This document shows, one piece after another, positions 26,391-35,432 of a DNA stretch of 64,000 bases. Source of the DNA: Candidatus Phycosocius bacilliformis (GTDB taxonomy: Bacteria > Pseudomonadota > Alphaproteobacteria > Caulobacterales > Aquidulcibacteraceae). A program made the translations under genes and the position numbers. The stretch lies in NCBI RefSeq assembly GCF_003112735.1, contig NZ_BFBR01000001.1, positions 248,001 to 312,000 on the forward strand, given 5' to 3'. Positions within the stretch are counted from its first letter, which is position 1. Each line of letters begins with the position of its first letter. The notes under the pieces are model-generated. The model saw nothing but the letters and a program-made list of their open reading frames with translations, had not been told where the DNA came from and did no database searches.

Positions 26391-27728
26391 GTGGCGTTTG
26401 AAGCAAATTTCGATGGTCTGGTGGGGCCAACCCACAATTATGGCGGTTTGAGCACGGGCAATCTGGCCTCGGCGGCCAATGCCAGCGCCATCTCGCGCCC
26501 TCGTGAGGCGGCTTTGCAGGGCTTGGCCAAGGCCCGGAGGCTGGCTGAAGCGGGTCTGATTCAGGGCGTCCTGCCCCCGCACGACCGCCCGCATCTGCCC
26601 ACGCTGCGCGCATTGGGTTTTTCCGGAACAGATGCTGAAGTCCTGATCCAGGCTTGGCGAACGGATCCAGCCCTGGTGCGCAATGTCAGCTCATCAGCCC
26701 AGATGTGGGCGGCCAATGCGGCAACCATCTCACCCGCGGCCGATTGCGCTGATGGGCGGCTTCATCTCAGCCCAGCCAATCTGATGACCATGCCACATCG
26801 GGCATTAGAAGCCAGCCAAACCGAATTGAGCCTGCGGGCGATTTTTGCCGATCCAGTCCACTTTGCTGTCCATAAGCCCCTGCCCTATCAGCCTTTGTTT
26901 GCCGATGAGGGGGCTGCCAATCACATGCGCTTGTGCGCCAGCCATGGCGCAGCCGGGGTGGAAATTTTTGTCTGGGGTCGCGACGGCTTCGGCCAGCAAG
27001 AGACTCGCTTTCCTGCCCGTCAAACCCTGCAGACTGGTCAAGCCATCGCCCGCCGCCACGGATTGGCAGAGGCCCGCGTGCTGCACCTGCAGCAAAGCCG
27101 GACGGCCATCGAGGCCGGAGCCTTCCATAATGATGTGGTCGCGGTTGCCAGCCTGAATGTGCTGTTCTGTCATGAATTGGCATTCGAGAATCAAGCAGAG
27201 GCCTATGAGGCAATCAAACAGGCCTGTGACGGCCTGTTGGAGCTGGCAATTGTTGAGGTGCCTGCCGCCGAGGTGCCACTTGCTGATGCAATCAAGTCCT
27301 ATTTGTTCAATACCCAATTGCTGAGCATGCCCGGGGAAGACCGCTTGGTGTTGATTGCGCCAGAAGAATGCCGCGAGAATGAACCAACCCGGCATTATCT
27401 TGACAAGCTTGTCGCGCGTAATGGGCCGATCGGGCGGGTCCAGTTTGTCGATGTGCGCCAATCCATGCGCAATGGCGGCGGACCGGCCTGCCTGCGCCTG
27501 CGCGTGGTGATGAATGAGGATCAATTGCATGCACTGGGGGCGCGGGCCATCTTGGACGCGGACCTCTATCGCGATCTCACTGACTGGGTCAGTCGCCATT
27601 ATCGTGAGACGCTCGGCCCCGATGATTTGGCCGATCCTGCTTTGATGCTGGAAAGCCGTGCAGCACTGGATGAACTCACCCGCATCATGAAGCTGGGAAC
27701 CGACTTTTATCCCTTCCAGCGGGGCTGA
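26391..27728 (+). CDS. astB: N-succinylarginine dihydrolase
   Basis: A 445-residue enzyme of the arginine succinyltransferase pathway, converting N2-succinylarginine to N2-succinylornithine, ammonia and CO2. It opens with FDGLVGPTHNYGGLS, unmistakable for AstB. The catalytic triad expected from the E. coli enzyme aligns as Glu173, His246 and Cys367 (in GGGPACLRLR). Translation starts at a GTG preceded by GGAGGGG. No other ast genes are nearby, so the pathway must be completed elsewhere or the enzyme has been retained alone. It is convergent with the AbgT transporter, 9 bp apart. Confidence 0.95.
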   Translation: MAFEANFDGLVGPTHNYGGLSTGNLASAANASAISRPREAALQGLAKARRLAEAGLIQGVLPPHDRPHLPTLRALGFSGTDAEVLIQAWRTDPALVRNVSSSAQMWAANAATISPAADCADGRLHLSPANLMTMPHRALEASQTELSLRAIFADPVHFAVHKPLPYQPLFADEGAANHMRLCASHGAAGVEIFVWGRDGFGQQETRFPARQTLQTGQAIARRHGLAEARVLHLQQSRTAIEAGAFHNDVVAVASLNVLFCHELAFENQAEAYEAIKQACDGLLELAIVEVPAAEVPLADAIKSYLFNTQLLSMPGEDRLVLIAPEECRENEPTRHYLDKLVARNGPIGRVQFVDVRQSMRNGGGPACLRLRVVMNEDQLHALGARAILDADLYRDLTDWVSRHYRETLGPDDLADPALMLESRAALDELTRIMKLGTDFYPFQRG

Positions 27729-27737
27729 TCGCCCAGC

Positions 27738-29357
27738 TTATTGGCTTCCCGGCAGCGCATAGGTCACTTGCGCACCCGGCCCCAATGGCCAGTCGAAATA
27801 GACCCAAGCTGCGGTCATGGTCGTTCCGGCAATCAGGAAGCCAAAGGCGAAGGGCAGCATCATGGCCAATAATGTGCCGACGCCGACATTCTTGTCCCAG
27901 CGGCGGCAGAAGGCCAAGACCAGCGGGAAATAGGACATGAGCGGGGTGGCGATATTGGTATAGCTATCGCCCATACGATAGGCCGCTGTGGTCATTTCCG
28001 GCGAGATCCCCAACAGCATGAACATCGGCACGACAACAGGGGCCATCGCACTCCATTTGGCTGATGCCGATCCGATGAAGAGATCGAGAATGGATGAAAA
28101 AACTTGCACACAAACCAACAAGAAGGGCGCAGGCAGACTGAGGGCCTTAAGCGCTTCAGCCCCATTAATGGCTGCAATCGGGCCCAAGTTCGACCAATTG
28201 AACATGGCGATGAAATGGGCTGCAAAAAAGGCGAACACAATGTATGGGGCAAGCGACCTTATGCCATCGGCCATCATGGTGACAACGTCTGTTGAGGTCT
28301 TGATCGATTTGACCGCGATCCCATAGCTAATGCCAGCTGCCAGGAACATCAGCGAAAAAGCTGCAATCAGACTTTGATAGAAGGGTTGCAATTGCGCGGT
28401 TCCCTTCTGGCTTTCGTCAATGAGTGGGGTAAAGCCGGGCCAGAGCGACAAAGCCGTGAACAGAGCGATGATCACCAAGGCCGACAAACCAGCCAATCCC
28501 AGGCCGCGCTTTTCATCCTTGGTGACTTCTGATTTGGCCAGCTCCGCCTTCAGATCGGCGTCGGGTTCTCCGCCCCAAGGGCCTAGACGCGGTTCTAGCA
28601 CCCGATCGGTGATGAACCAAATGATCGGGGTGAATACCACCACAATCGCTAAAATGAACCACCAATTGCCCAATGGATTCATCGTCCAGGTCGGATCGAT
28701 AATGCGGGCAGCCTCCTGGGTGAAGCCAAACAAGAGCACATCAAGCTGCCCGGGTGTGATATTGCCAGCAAAACCGCCCGAGACAGCAGCAAAGGCTGCC
28801 CCAATCCCGACAAGCGGGTGCCGACCTGCTGCCGCATAAACCAATCCGGCCAGCGGAATGAAGACAACATAGCCCGCGTCCGACGCATGGTGGCTCATCA
28901 TTCCGATAATGCAAACCACGGGCGTCAAAAGATGACGAGGCAGACCGGTCAGGCTGTTGCGGATCAGGGCGCTGAAAAGGCCCGCGCGTTCGGCCACCGC
29001 CGCGCCCAGCATGACAACCAACACGGTTCCCAGCGGGGCAAAGCCCGTCAATGTCCGGGGCATGTCGACAAATAGCTTTTTGAGATTGTCCTCTGTGAAC
29101 AGACTGGTCGCTTCAAATGTCAGGACCCCGTCTTTCAATACACCCCCAGCCGGAGGCTTGTCGCCGGTGAAGGGCAAGGACGCCTGCCAGCCCAAGCCCG
29201 CGCCGATAACAGACAACAGCATGAGAAAGCCGATCAGCCAGACAAAGATCATCACTGGATCAGGCAAAAGATTGCCGACCCGTTCAATCCAGGCCAGGAC
29301 GCCGCGCTGGTTGTCGGTTGTGGGCTTGGCGGGAGGCGTGGCTTGGGTCATAGACAT
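27738..29357 (-). CDS. AbgT-family transporter
   Basis: A 539-residue inner-membrane transporter of the AbgT family, named for E. coli p-aminobenzoyl-glutamate uptake; other members export sulfonamides. About eleven to thirteen hydrophobic segments are visible. Family features include WIERVGNLLPDPVMIFVWL at the start, MMSHHASDAGYVVFIPL in the middle and GDSYTNIATPLMSYFPL near the end. No abgA/abgB hydrolase genes adjoin it, so it may handle peptides or an antimetabolite rather than folate breakdown products. A second Met at 29351 is an alternative start. Confidence 0.92.
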   Translation of the reverse strand: MSMTQATPPAKPTTDNQRGVLAWIERVGNLLPDPVMIFVWLIGFLMLLSVIGAGLGWQASLPFTGDKPPAGGVLKDGVLTFEATSLFTEDNLKKLFVDMPRTLTGFAPLGTVLVVMLGAAVAERAGLFSALIRNSLTGLPRHLLTPVVCIIGMMSHHASDAGYVVFIPLAGLVYAAAGRHPLVGIGAAFAAVSGGFAGNITPGQLDVLLFGFTQEAARIIDPTWTMNPLGNWWFILAIVVVFTPIIWFITDRVLEPRLGPWGGEPDADLKAELAKSEVTKDEKRGLGLAGLSALVIIALFTALSLWPGFTPLIDESQKGTAQLQPFYQSLIAAFSLMFLAAGISYGIAVKSIKTSTDVVTMMADGIRSLAPYIVFAFFAAHFIAMFNWSNLGPIAAINGAEALKALSLPAPFLLVCVQVFSSILDLFIGSASAKWSAMAPVVVPMFMLLGISPEMTTAAYRMGDSYTNIATPLMSYFPLVLAFCRRWDKNVGVGTLLAMMLPFAFGFLIAGTTMTAAWVYFDWPLGPGAQVTYALPGSQ

Positions 29358-29474
29358 CTCTGAAATCGTGGAAGGCGCGACTTGTGCCGATTTCTACTGG
29401 GTTATGCACCTCACAATGTTGGCACTTGTCCACTCTCTGTTCTGGTGAACGCCCCTGATTGGAGTTTTGAATTG

Positions 29475-30116
29475 GTGTCGGATCGTCCAAAAGCCCGTCT
29501 TTATGTGATCAGCCCGCCGCGTCTGGATGAGGTTGAGGCCTTTGCCCGCGATCTGGACGCGGTCATCGCTGCTGGGGATGTGGCATGCCTGCAATTACGT
29601 CTCAAGGAAGCCAGTGATGGCGATGTTTTGGCGGCGGCTGGCCTCTTATTCCCGCGAGCGCAAGCCCAAGGCGTGGCTTGCCTGATTAATGATCGGCCAG
29701 ATCTTGCCCGACAGGCGAAGGCCGACGGTGTCCATATCGGGCAAAGTGATGGGACGGTGGCCGCAGCACGCAAGGCTGTTGGACCGGATGGCATTGTCGG
29801 GGTGACGTGCCATGATAGCCGCCATCTGGCGATGGAAGCCGCTGAAGCCGGTGCCGATTATGTCGCCTTTGGTGCCTTTTTCGATACCGCCACAAAAGTG
29901 GCCCCAACCCGCGCCAATCTCGACATATTGTCATGGTGGCAGGAAATGATGGAAATTCCCTGCGTGGCCATAGGTGGCATCACCCCCAATAATGGCGCTG
30001 ATCTGGTCAAAGCCGGGGCAGATTTCTTGGCAGTGTCTGCTGGTATCTGGGCCTGGCCAGAGGGACCGGCAGCTGCAAGTGCCGCCTTCAAGGAGTTGTT
30101 TGACACATGCGCTTAA
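29475..30116 (+). CDS. thiE: Thiamine-phosphate synthase
   Basis: Joins HMP-PP and HET-P to thiamine phosphate. The 213-residue TIM barrel shows [41 protein letters not shown] and IGGI, all expected positions for ThiE. There is no ATG at the family N-terminus; a GTG at 29475 with an upstream GGAG fits, giving [15 protein letters not shown]. No TPP riboswitch is visible upstream and no other thi genes are adjacent. Its 3' end overlaps the Sel1-repeat gene by 10 bp, so the two are probably cotranscribed. Confidence 0.88.
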   Translation: MSDRPKARLYVISPPRLDEVEAFARDLDAVIAAGDVACLQLRLKEASDGDVLAAAGLLFPRAQAQGVACLINDRPDLARQAKADGVHIGQSDGTVAAARKAVGPDGIVGVTCHDSRHLAMEAAEAGADYVAFGAFFDTATKVAPTRANLDILSWWQEMMEIPCVAIGGITPNNGADLVKAGADFLAVSAGIWAWPEGPAAASAAFKELFDTCA

Positions 30117-31033
30117 TCCCCATCATGTCGGCCTTGGCATTGGGGCTGATGGCACCCAGCGGAATTTGGGCGCAGCCGGCACCACAGCTCAGCCCGGCTG
30201 CTGCCCAGGCCGATGCCGATCAGCGTGCGCTCGACGCGGCTTTGGCAACCCTGCGGGCTGGCAATTATCGGGAGGCATTGGGACAAGCCGAAAATCTGGC
30301 ATCGCGCGGCAATCCGCGGGCGGCTGCACTGGCAGGATCCATCCATGAACAAGGCCTGACGGGAACACCCTCTCCCGAGGCTGCCGTGCGCTGGTATCGC
30401 CGAGGCGTTTTAGGGGGCAATAGCGACGCGATGTTGGGCCTGGCCCGACTGGGTGTCGCCAGCAAGGGCGGGGCCAGCCCCGGCGAAGCCATGACCATGT
30501 TGCAGCGCGCGGTCGCGGCGGGCCGTCGAGATGCCTTAGCCCCGCTGGGAGACTTGTTTCTATCCGGGCTTGCCGGTCCGCGCGACCGTAGCAGGGCGGC
30601 AAATCTGTATGCGCAAGCTGCAGCGAGCGGCGATGCTGAGGCCGCTTATGCAGCCGCCATTCTTTATGCGGACGGCGACCCTGATCCCACCGATGACCCT
30701 TTGAAGGCAATTGGCTTTTTAAGGCAGGCCGCCCAAGCGGGGCGGGCAGATGCCGCCGCCGATTATGGCTTAATGCTGTATCAGGGCCGGGGCGTCGCCC
30801 GCGATCTGAAGGCTGCTGCCCAATGGTTCAAAACCGCCGCCGACGGTGGCGATAAGGACGGGGCCTTCTATTGGGCCTTGGTCAATGCACGCGGCGAAGG
30901 TACACCGCAGAACCTCGAGCTGGCGATACAATGGGCACGGGTAGCGCAAGGCTCCTCACCCGATGCAGACCGCTTGCTGGCTCTCCTTGAAACCCAAGCC
31001 ACCCGTCCTGCACCGACCGGCTCGAAACCATGA
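30107..31033 (+). CDS. Exported Sel1-like repeat protein
   Basis: A 308-residue protein with a signal peptide ([22 protein letters not shown], cleavage near 22) followed by about six Sel1-like helical repeats, recognisable from spaced units such as [40 protein letters not shown] and AIQWARVAQ. Such alpha-solenoids mediate protein-protein contacts in the periplasm. It overlaps thiE by 10 bp and has an AAGGAG ribosome-binding site inside the thiE end. No specific partner is evident. Confidence 0.88.
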   Translation: MRLIPIMSALALGLMAPSGIWAQPAPQLSPAAAQADADQRALDAALATLRAGNYREALGQAENLASRGNPRAAALAGSIHEQGLTGTPSPEAAVRWYRRGVLGGNSDAMLGLARLGVASKGGASPGEAMTMLQRAVAAGRRDALAPLGDLFLSGLAGPRDRSRAANLYAQAAASGDAEAAYAAAILYADGDPDPTDDPLKAIGFLRQAAQAGRADAAADYGLMLYQGRGVARDLKAAAQWFKTAADGGDKDGAFYWALVNARGEGTPQNLELAIQWARVAQGSSPDADRLLALLETQATRPAPTGSKP

Positions 31034-31036
31034 AAG

Positions 31037-31052
31037 TCCAACCGAGGTTGGA
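31037..31052 (+). terminator. Possible weak terminator hairpin
   Basis: TCCAAC and GTTGGA form a 6-bp stem around CGAG directly after the Sel1-repeat gene. No T-tract follows, so termination is uncertain. Confidence 0.3.
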
Positions 31053-31088
31053 TTCACAAAACTGACGGGCTTGTGCTAGACCAAAGTC

Positions 31089-33506
31089 GTGCTCGCTCCA
31101 ACAACGCCACCGCCTGCAACCCGCCGCGCGCTGCGCCAGACGATACGTCGTCATGCGCTTGTGTTGGGCTTACGCAGCTTGTGGCTCCCCCTTTTCATTC
31201 TCACAGCTATGGGGGCAACAGGTTGGCTAACGCAGAATTGGCCAGCCGCCATGGTTTCTGCATGTGCTGGGCTGGCTTGGATCGCAAGTTTGGTCGCGTT
31301 CTGGCGGGCTTGGCAGCACTTTCATCCGATGGACGAACATGCCGCCGGTCTGGCCCTTGAACGGGCTGCAGGGCTGGAAGAGCTTGCCCCCCTCACTGGT
31401 CGGGATGATCGGCGTATCAGCGGGGACGATGCCCTTTGGTCTTGGCACCAACGACAGCTGATTGAGGCTGCCGGCAAACTATCCACCCCGGTCAAGCCGC
31501 CTTTATTTTGGCATGATGGTGTCAAGGCCTTGGCCTTAGCCGCCGCCTTGGTCCTGTGTTTGGCGCGTCCAGAAGCGGCGGGTCGAGCACTTAGCTTTGA
31601 TCTCTCCCCCTTGGTCGGCGACGCGGATCTTGTGGTCGAAGTGTGGGCCGAACCACCTGCTTATACTGGCCTGCCGCTCATTCGACTTGACCGTCTGCAG
31701 CCAGACGTCAAGCTGCCAGCTGGCTCTCGCGTCACTGCCCGCGTGGATGGACCACGCGGTGCACCAATTCTCAAAGGCCCGTCCGGCGCGGCCCGTTTGT
31801 CCCGGCTTGAAGGTGGGAGCTGGCAAGGTAGCATCACCATCAGCAAGTCGGGCAGTTTGACGCTGGACCGATTGGGCACACGGGCGCACTGGCAGGTTGA
31901 GGCGCTGATTGATCAGAAGCCAGTTTTGACCTTGACCCAACCAGTCAGGATTGACCCCCGCGGGCGGCTCGACATCGCGTTTCAAGCCAGTGATGATTAT
32001 GGATTGAGCGATGCCTTTGTGCGGATACGACCTGTCCGTGTACCGGAGGGCTTGCGCGGACATGAGGTATTTGAAACCCCCATTGCTTTGGAAACTGGTG
32101 CCGATGCGGATGGCGCACGCCGGGTCTTTGTTGATGTGGCCGATCATCCCCTCACTGGACTTGACGTGACTGTCGAGGTTGGTGTGCGTGACGGGGCTGA
32201 CCAGGCCAGTCTGTCGCAGCCCCAGAAATTGATCCTGCCGCAGCGCAATTGGACAAATCCGCTGGCCGCTGCCTTGCAGGAGATCCGGCTCTTGATCCTG
32301 CGCGAGGCGCGCCCCTTCCGCCGGCCACTACCCCGCTTTGCCACGCTGTTTGCACCACAGGATACCGGACCCGTAGCCATTGATGTGGCAAGCTTGGGCC
32401 CAATCAGGCTTGACCTCACCGAGCCGAGTATCGGCGCGCCGCCAGGTATTGCCGAAGCACGTGCCAAACTCACAGCTGTGTCCCAGACGATGGCACAGAT
32501 GGGCTTAAGCGACCTTGGTCAGCTTAGCCTGCATTATGCCGTGCAATTGCTTAGTCTTGCGCGCACTGTCGAGGACGCCCATGGCGTGGCGCCGATCCTG
32601 TGGCAGATGGCGGTTCAGATCGAAGCCAGCAGCCAAACTCCGGCTCAAGAGAAAATTGCCGCGGCGCGCGATGCCCTCAAGCAGGCCTTGGAACAAGGTG
32701 CGTCGCCGGAAGAGATCCAGCAATTAACCCAAGAGTTGCGCGAAGCCGTAGGGGAACGCCTGCAAGAACTTGCCGAGCAAGGGGCCTCTGGACAGGGCGG
32801 CGGGAGCGACCCTTCCGGTCCCTCCATCACTGCCGGTGATCTGGAGGATCAGCTCAAACAATTGGAAGAATCGGGTTCGGGAGGTCAGCGCCAGGATGCC
32901 CTGACCCAATTAGACCAGCTCGATCAATTGCTGGAGAACCTGCAACCTGGATCGCCCAGCGCTGGCAGCCAGGCTGACGGCTCCGGTCAAGGCAGCGGTC
33001 TGGACCGCCTCATGCAGGAGCAACGGGCCCTGTCGGATGAGACAGGCGATTTGGCCAATAGCCCGCCTTCGTCCAACACAGATCGCAACAGAGAAGATTT
33101 GGCCAACCGACAAGATGGTCTGGCGGATTTACTCGAGGGGGAACCTGCGAGCGGGGAAGCCGAAGGGCAGAACCGGCAACAAGCCGCACAAGCCATGCGC
33201 GAGGCAGCCCGCGCCCTGCGGGAGGGACGGCCGGAAGAGGCCCAAGAGGCGCAAACCCGTGCCTTGCAGGCTTTGCGACAGGCCGCTGCCAGTGCCCCTC
33301 AAAGTCAAGCCGGTACCGGGCAAGATGAAGACCCAATAGGCCGCCCACTGCCGCAACGGGATGATGGCAAGGCAACCAAGGTTCCTGATGGGGTGGAAAA
33401 GCGACGCGCACGTGACGTCCGCGATGAATTGCGTCGCCGCCAAGCAGAGCCTGATCGCAGCCCGCAAGAACGCGACTATATCGACCGACTTCTGCAAGAT
33501 CGCTGA
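31089..33506 (+). CDS. TIGR02302/DUF4175 family membrane protein
   Basis: An 805-residue protein of the alphaproteobacterial TIGR02302 family. Two or three membrane helices lie in the first 150 residues (about 28-75 and 140-160), followed by a beta-rich extracytoplasmic region with EVWAEPPAYTGLPLI. A long glutamine/glutamate-rich, coiled-coil and low-complexity region runs from about residue 490 to the end (runs of QL, QGSG and QAA), finishing with RDVRDELRRRQAEPDRSPQE, a typical end. It starts at GTG. Relatives often lie near lysA, which is not seen here. The function is unknown. Confidence 0.85.
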   Translation: MLAPTTPPPATRRALRQTIRRHALVLGLRSLWLPLFILTAMGATGWLTQNWPAAMVSACAGLAWIASLVAFWRAWQHFHPMDEHAAGLALERAAGLEELAPLTGRDDRRISGDDALWSWHQRQLIEAAGKLSTPVKPPLFWHDGVKALALAAALVLCLARPEAAGRALSFDLSPLVGDADLVVEVWAEPPAYTGLPLIRLDRLQPDVKLPAGSRVTARVDGPRGAPILKGPSGAARLSRLEGGSWQGSITISKSGSLTLDRLGTRAHWQVEALIDQKPVLTLTQPVRIDPRGRLDIAFQASDDYGLSDAFVRIRPVRVPEGLRGHEVFETPIALETGADADGARRVFVDVADHPLTGLDVTVEVGVRDGADQASLSQPQKLILPQRNWTNPLAAALQEIRLLILREARPFRRPLPRFATLFAPQDTGPVAIDVASLGPIRLDLTEPSIGAPPGIAEARAKLTAVSQTMAQMGLSDLGQLSLHYAVQLLSLARTVEDAHGVAPILWQMAVQIEASSQTPAQEKIAAARDALKQALEQGASPEEIQQLTQELREAVGERLQELAEQGASGQGGGSDPSGPSITAGDLEDQLKQLEESGSGGQRQDALTQLDQLDQLLENLQPGSPSAGSQADGSGQGSGLDRLMQEQRALSDETGDLANSPPSSNTDRNREDLANRQDGLADLLEGEPASGEAEGQNRQQAAQAMREAARALREGRPEEAQEAQTRALQALRQAAASAPQSQAGTGQDEDPIGRPLPQRDDGKATKVPDGVEKRRARDVRDELRRRQAEPDRSPQERDYIDRLLQDR

Positions 33507-33522
33507 ACCGACAGTTTCTGAT

Positions 33523-33559
33523 TGACAGTTATACTGTCATCATGACAGTATAACTGTCA
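33523..33559 (+). promoter_or_regulatory. Perfect 37-bp palindromic operator of the TetR gene
   Basis: Two 18-bp arms at 33523-33540 and 33542-33559 are exact inverse complements around a single central C. Each arm itself contains a smaller palindrome (TGACAGTTATACTGTCA and TGACAGTATAACTGTCA), so the site reads as two adjacent TetR-type operators. The right arm ends on the A of the TetR start codon, leaving no space for a ribosome-binding site. Autorepression by the following gene is the natural inference. Confidence 0.85.
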
Positions 33560-34149
33560 TGAGTCATCCGGCACCGAAAACCCACCGTGACCGCCAGCGC
33601 AATGCGACCGCAGAGCTGATTGTGGAGGCTGTTGGTCAGTGTCTTGAAAATGTTGAGCTGACCGAATTGACCTTTGCCCAAGTCGCCGAAAAAGCTGGCT
33701 TGGGGGAACGCACGGTCTATCGCCACTTCCCCAATAAGGATGCCCTGCTAGACGGCTGGTGGCGGGCCCATAAGGCCAAGCTCGAGCAGGACCAGTTTCC
33801 AGATACATTTGAGGCGTTGCAAACCTTTCCCCTGCGCGCCTTCCCGACGTTTGACTCCGAGGCCGAAGTCATGCGCGGAGCGGTTTTATCCCCGCAGGGG
33901 CGGGCCATGACCTTGGCGCGCAACGCCGACCGCAAAGCCGCCATTCGCCGCGCCGTTGTGGGCGAGCTTGGGCCTGATGTTGATGACGACACGATCCAAA
34001 CGGTCTGCGCGTCCGTGCAATTGCTTCAGTCGGCCACCGCATGGCTGACCATGCGTGACTATTGGGACTTGGCTGGGGATCAATCGGGCCAGATCGCCCA
34101 ACGCGCTATCCGTGCCATTTTTGACGCCGCCCGGCAGGGCCGCTTGTAG
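33559..34149 (+). CDS. TetR-family transcriptional regulator
   Basis: A 196-residue regulator with an N-terminal helix-turn-helix (about residues 12-60: LTFAQVAEKAGLGERTVYRHFPNKDALLDGW) and a helical ligand-binding domain. The only plausible ATG coincides with the end of a perfect palindromic operator, so the mRNA may be leaderless or start inside the operator. It is followed at 11 bp by a small unknown protein and then a membrane protein, which are the likely regulated genes. The inducer is unknown. Confidence 0.9.
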   Translation: MSHPAPKTHRDRQRNATAELIVEAVGQCLENVELTELTFAQVAEKAGLGERTVYRHFPNKDALLDGWWRAHKAKLEQDQFPDTFEALQTFPLRAFPTFDSEAEVMRGAVLSPQGRAMTLARNADRKAAIRRAVVGELGPDVDDDTIQTVCASVQLLQSATAWLTMRDYWDLAGDQSGQIAQRAIRAIFDAARQGRL

Positions 34150-34160
34150 GAGCTTTCGTG

Positions 34161-34625
34161 ATGATCTTGCACGCCTCGATTTCCGCCCATGCCCCAGAGC
34201 ATGTTGCCCGCGTGTTGAGCGAGCTATGGGACGGGGAGGCCCTGCCCTTTGCGCCGGTGCCCGGCGCGTGGATTGCCATGGCCGGGGACAGTATAGGCTC
34301 TGGCATCGAAGTGTATCCTAAGGCTTGCGCATTGGTGCCGGGGCCGGGTGAGGCGATGTTTGAAACCCGCATGCTGGATGTGCCACCCAGCCATGGCCCA
34401 ACCCATCTGGCCATCAGGTGTCATCGCAACCAGGCCGAGATTGAAGGCTTGGCCAAGCGCGAGGGCTGGCGCGCCGTACGCTGTTCACGCGGAGGGCTGT
34501 TCGATGTCATCGAGTTCTGGATTGAAAACCAGACCATGATCGAAATTCTCACCGATGAGATGCAGCGCGATTATCAAGCCACGTCCTCGATTGAGGCTTG
34601 GCGGCAGGCCATTGGCACCACCTAG
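34161..34625 (+). CDS. Hypothetical protein downstream of TetR
   Basis: A 154-residue soluble alpha/beta protein that I cannot assign. The sequence has alternating strands (APVPGAWIAMAGDSIGSGIEVYP, THLAIRCHRNQAEIEGLAKREG, FDVIEFWIENQTMIEILT), somewhat reminiscent of a VOC/glyoxalase-like beta-alpha-beta fold but without the full metal-ligand set. AGGAG lies eight bases before ATG 34161; a GTG one codon earlier is an alternative. Its position between the TetR gene and a membrane protein suggests one operon. Confidence 0.7.
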   Translation: MILHASISAHAPEHVARVLSELWDGEALPFAPVPGAWIAMAGDSIGSGIEVYPKACALVPGPGEAMFETRMLDVPPSHGPTHLAIRCHRNQAEIEGLAKREGWRAVRCSRGGLFDVIEFWIENQTMIEILTDEMQRDYQATSSIEAWRQAIGTT

Positions 34626-34654
34626 GAGCCATGGCGATTGGAGGGGGGACGAAG

Positions 34655-35401
34655 ATGACAACAGTGGATATGGCTCAACAGCCAAAGAGATTTTACCAGA
34701 TCATGGCCTGGATTTTTGTGGCCATCGCTTTTGGTGGGTTTATTCCGACCTATTGGCTGAAACTGCTGGATGGCAGTTTTGCCGGCAAACCAATCCTGCA
34801 CATCCATGGCATGCTCTTGTTCGGCTGGGTCTTATTCTACGCCATGCAAGTCCAGTTTGTTGCCCAGCGCAGCATTGCCCAGCATCGTAATTGGGGGATT
34901 GCTGGCGTCTCACTTATGACGGCTTTGTCCATTTCGGTTGTGCTGGCAGCCATCAATACCATCAAACAGGGTGCGCTAACCGGGTTTGAGACCCAGGCGG
35001 CGGCTTTCTCAATCGTCACCTTCTCAGGCATAGCCTTGATTGTGGGCTTTGTGGCGTTGGCGATCATGAATATCCATCGGACCGATTGGCACAGCCGCCT
35101 GATGACTTTGTCTTTTGTGCCCCTGCTGCAAGCCCCGATGGCGCGACCCTTTGCCGTTTTGATGACACCACCGGGTGCAGTGGGTCCACCACCCGTCTTT
35201 GTCACCCTGCCACCGGCGATCGTCATTGACCTCATTCTGGTCGCCATGCTGGTCTATGATCGCAGAACCACCGGCCGCTTCCACCCGGTCACCCTCTATG
35301 GGGCACTTGCCATCATTGCTGTGCAAGTCTTGTGCGTGCCGGTCTCGACCAGCCCCGCTTGGCTGGCCACCGCGCGATGGATCGCCAGCCTGGCGGGCTA
35401 A
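34655..35401 (+). CDS. Seven-helix membrane protein of unknown function
   Basis: A 248-residue protein with about seven membrane helices. The histidine-containing segments ILHIHGMLLFGWVLFY, AQHRNWGIAG and NIHRTDWHSRLM recur at helix ends, which hints at a haem- or metal-binding membrane fold, but no family name can be given. The start at 34655 follows a strong GGAGGGGGG with six-base spacing. It closes the presumptive TetR operon and ends 20 bp from the convergent aldolase gene, with a hairpin between them. Confidence 0.75.
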   Translation: MTTVDMAQQPKRFYQIMAWIFVAIAFGGFIPTYWLKLLDGSFAGKPILHIHGMLLFGWVLFYAMQVQFVAQRSIAQHRNWGIAGVSLMTALSISVVLAAINTIKQGALTGFETQAAAFSIVTFSGIALIVGFVALAIMNIHRTDWHSRLMTLSFVPLLQAPMARPFAVLMTPPGAVGPPPVFVTLPPAIVIDLILVAMLVYDRRTTGRFHPVTLYGALAIIAVQVLCVPVSTSPAWLATARWIASLAG

Positions 35402-35407
35402 GGGGAT

Positions 35408-35432
35408 TGGAGGCTTGTGACTTAAGCCTCCA
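35408..35432. terminator. Hairpin between convergent membrane-protein and aldolase genes
   Basis: TGGAGGCTT (35408-35416) pairs exactly with AAGCCTCCA (35424-35432) across a 7-base loop. It lies between two convergent genes and overlaps the aldolase stop codon. Neither strand has a clear T-run, so it may act as a bidirectional weak terminator or an mRNA 3'-end stabiliser. Confidence 0.45.

Noticed and set aside
29382-29474. Longer thiE start
   Set aside because: The additional residues are unlike ThiE N-termini and the region should hold the promoter between divergent abgT and thiE.
29360-29474. Possible TPP riboswitch before thiE
   Set aside because: The conserved CUGAGA and ACCUG-type core elements could not be found in this short leader.
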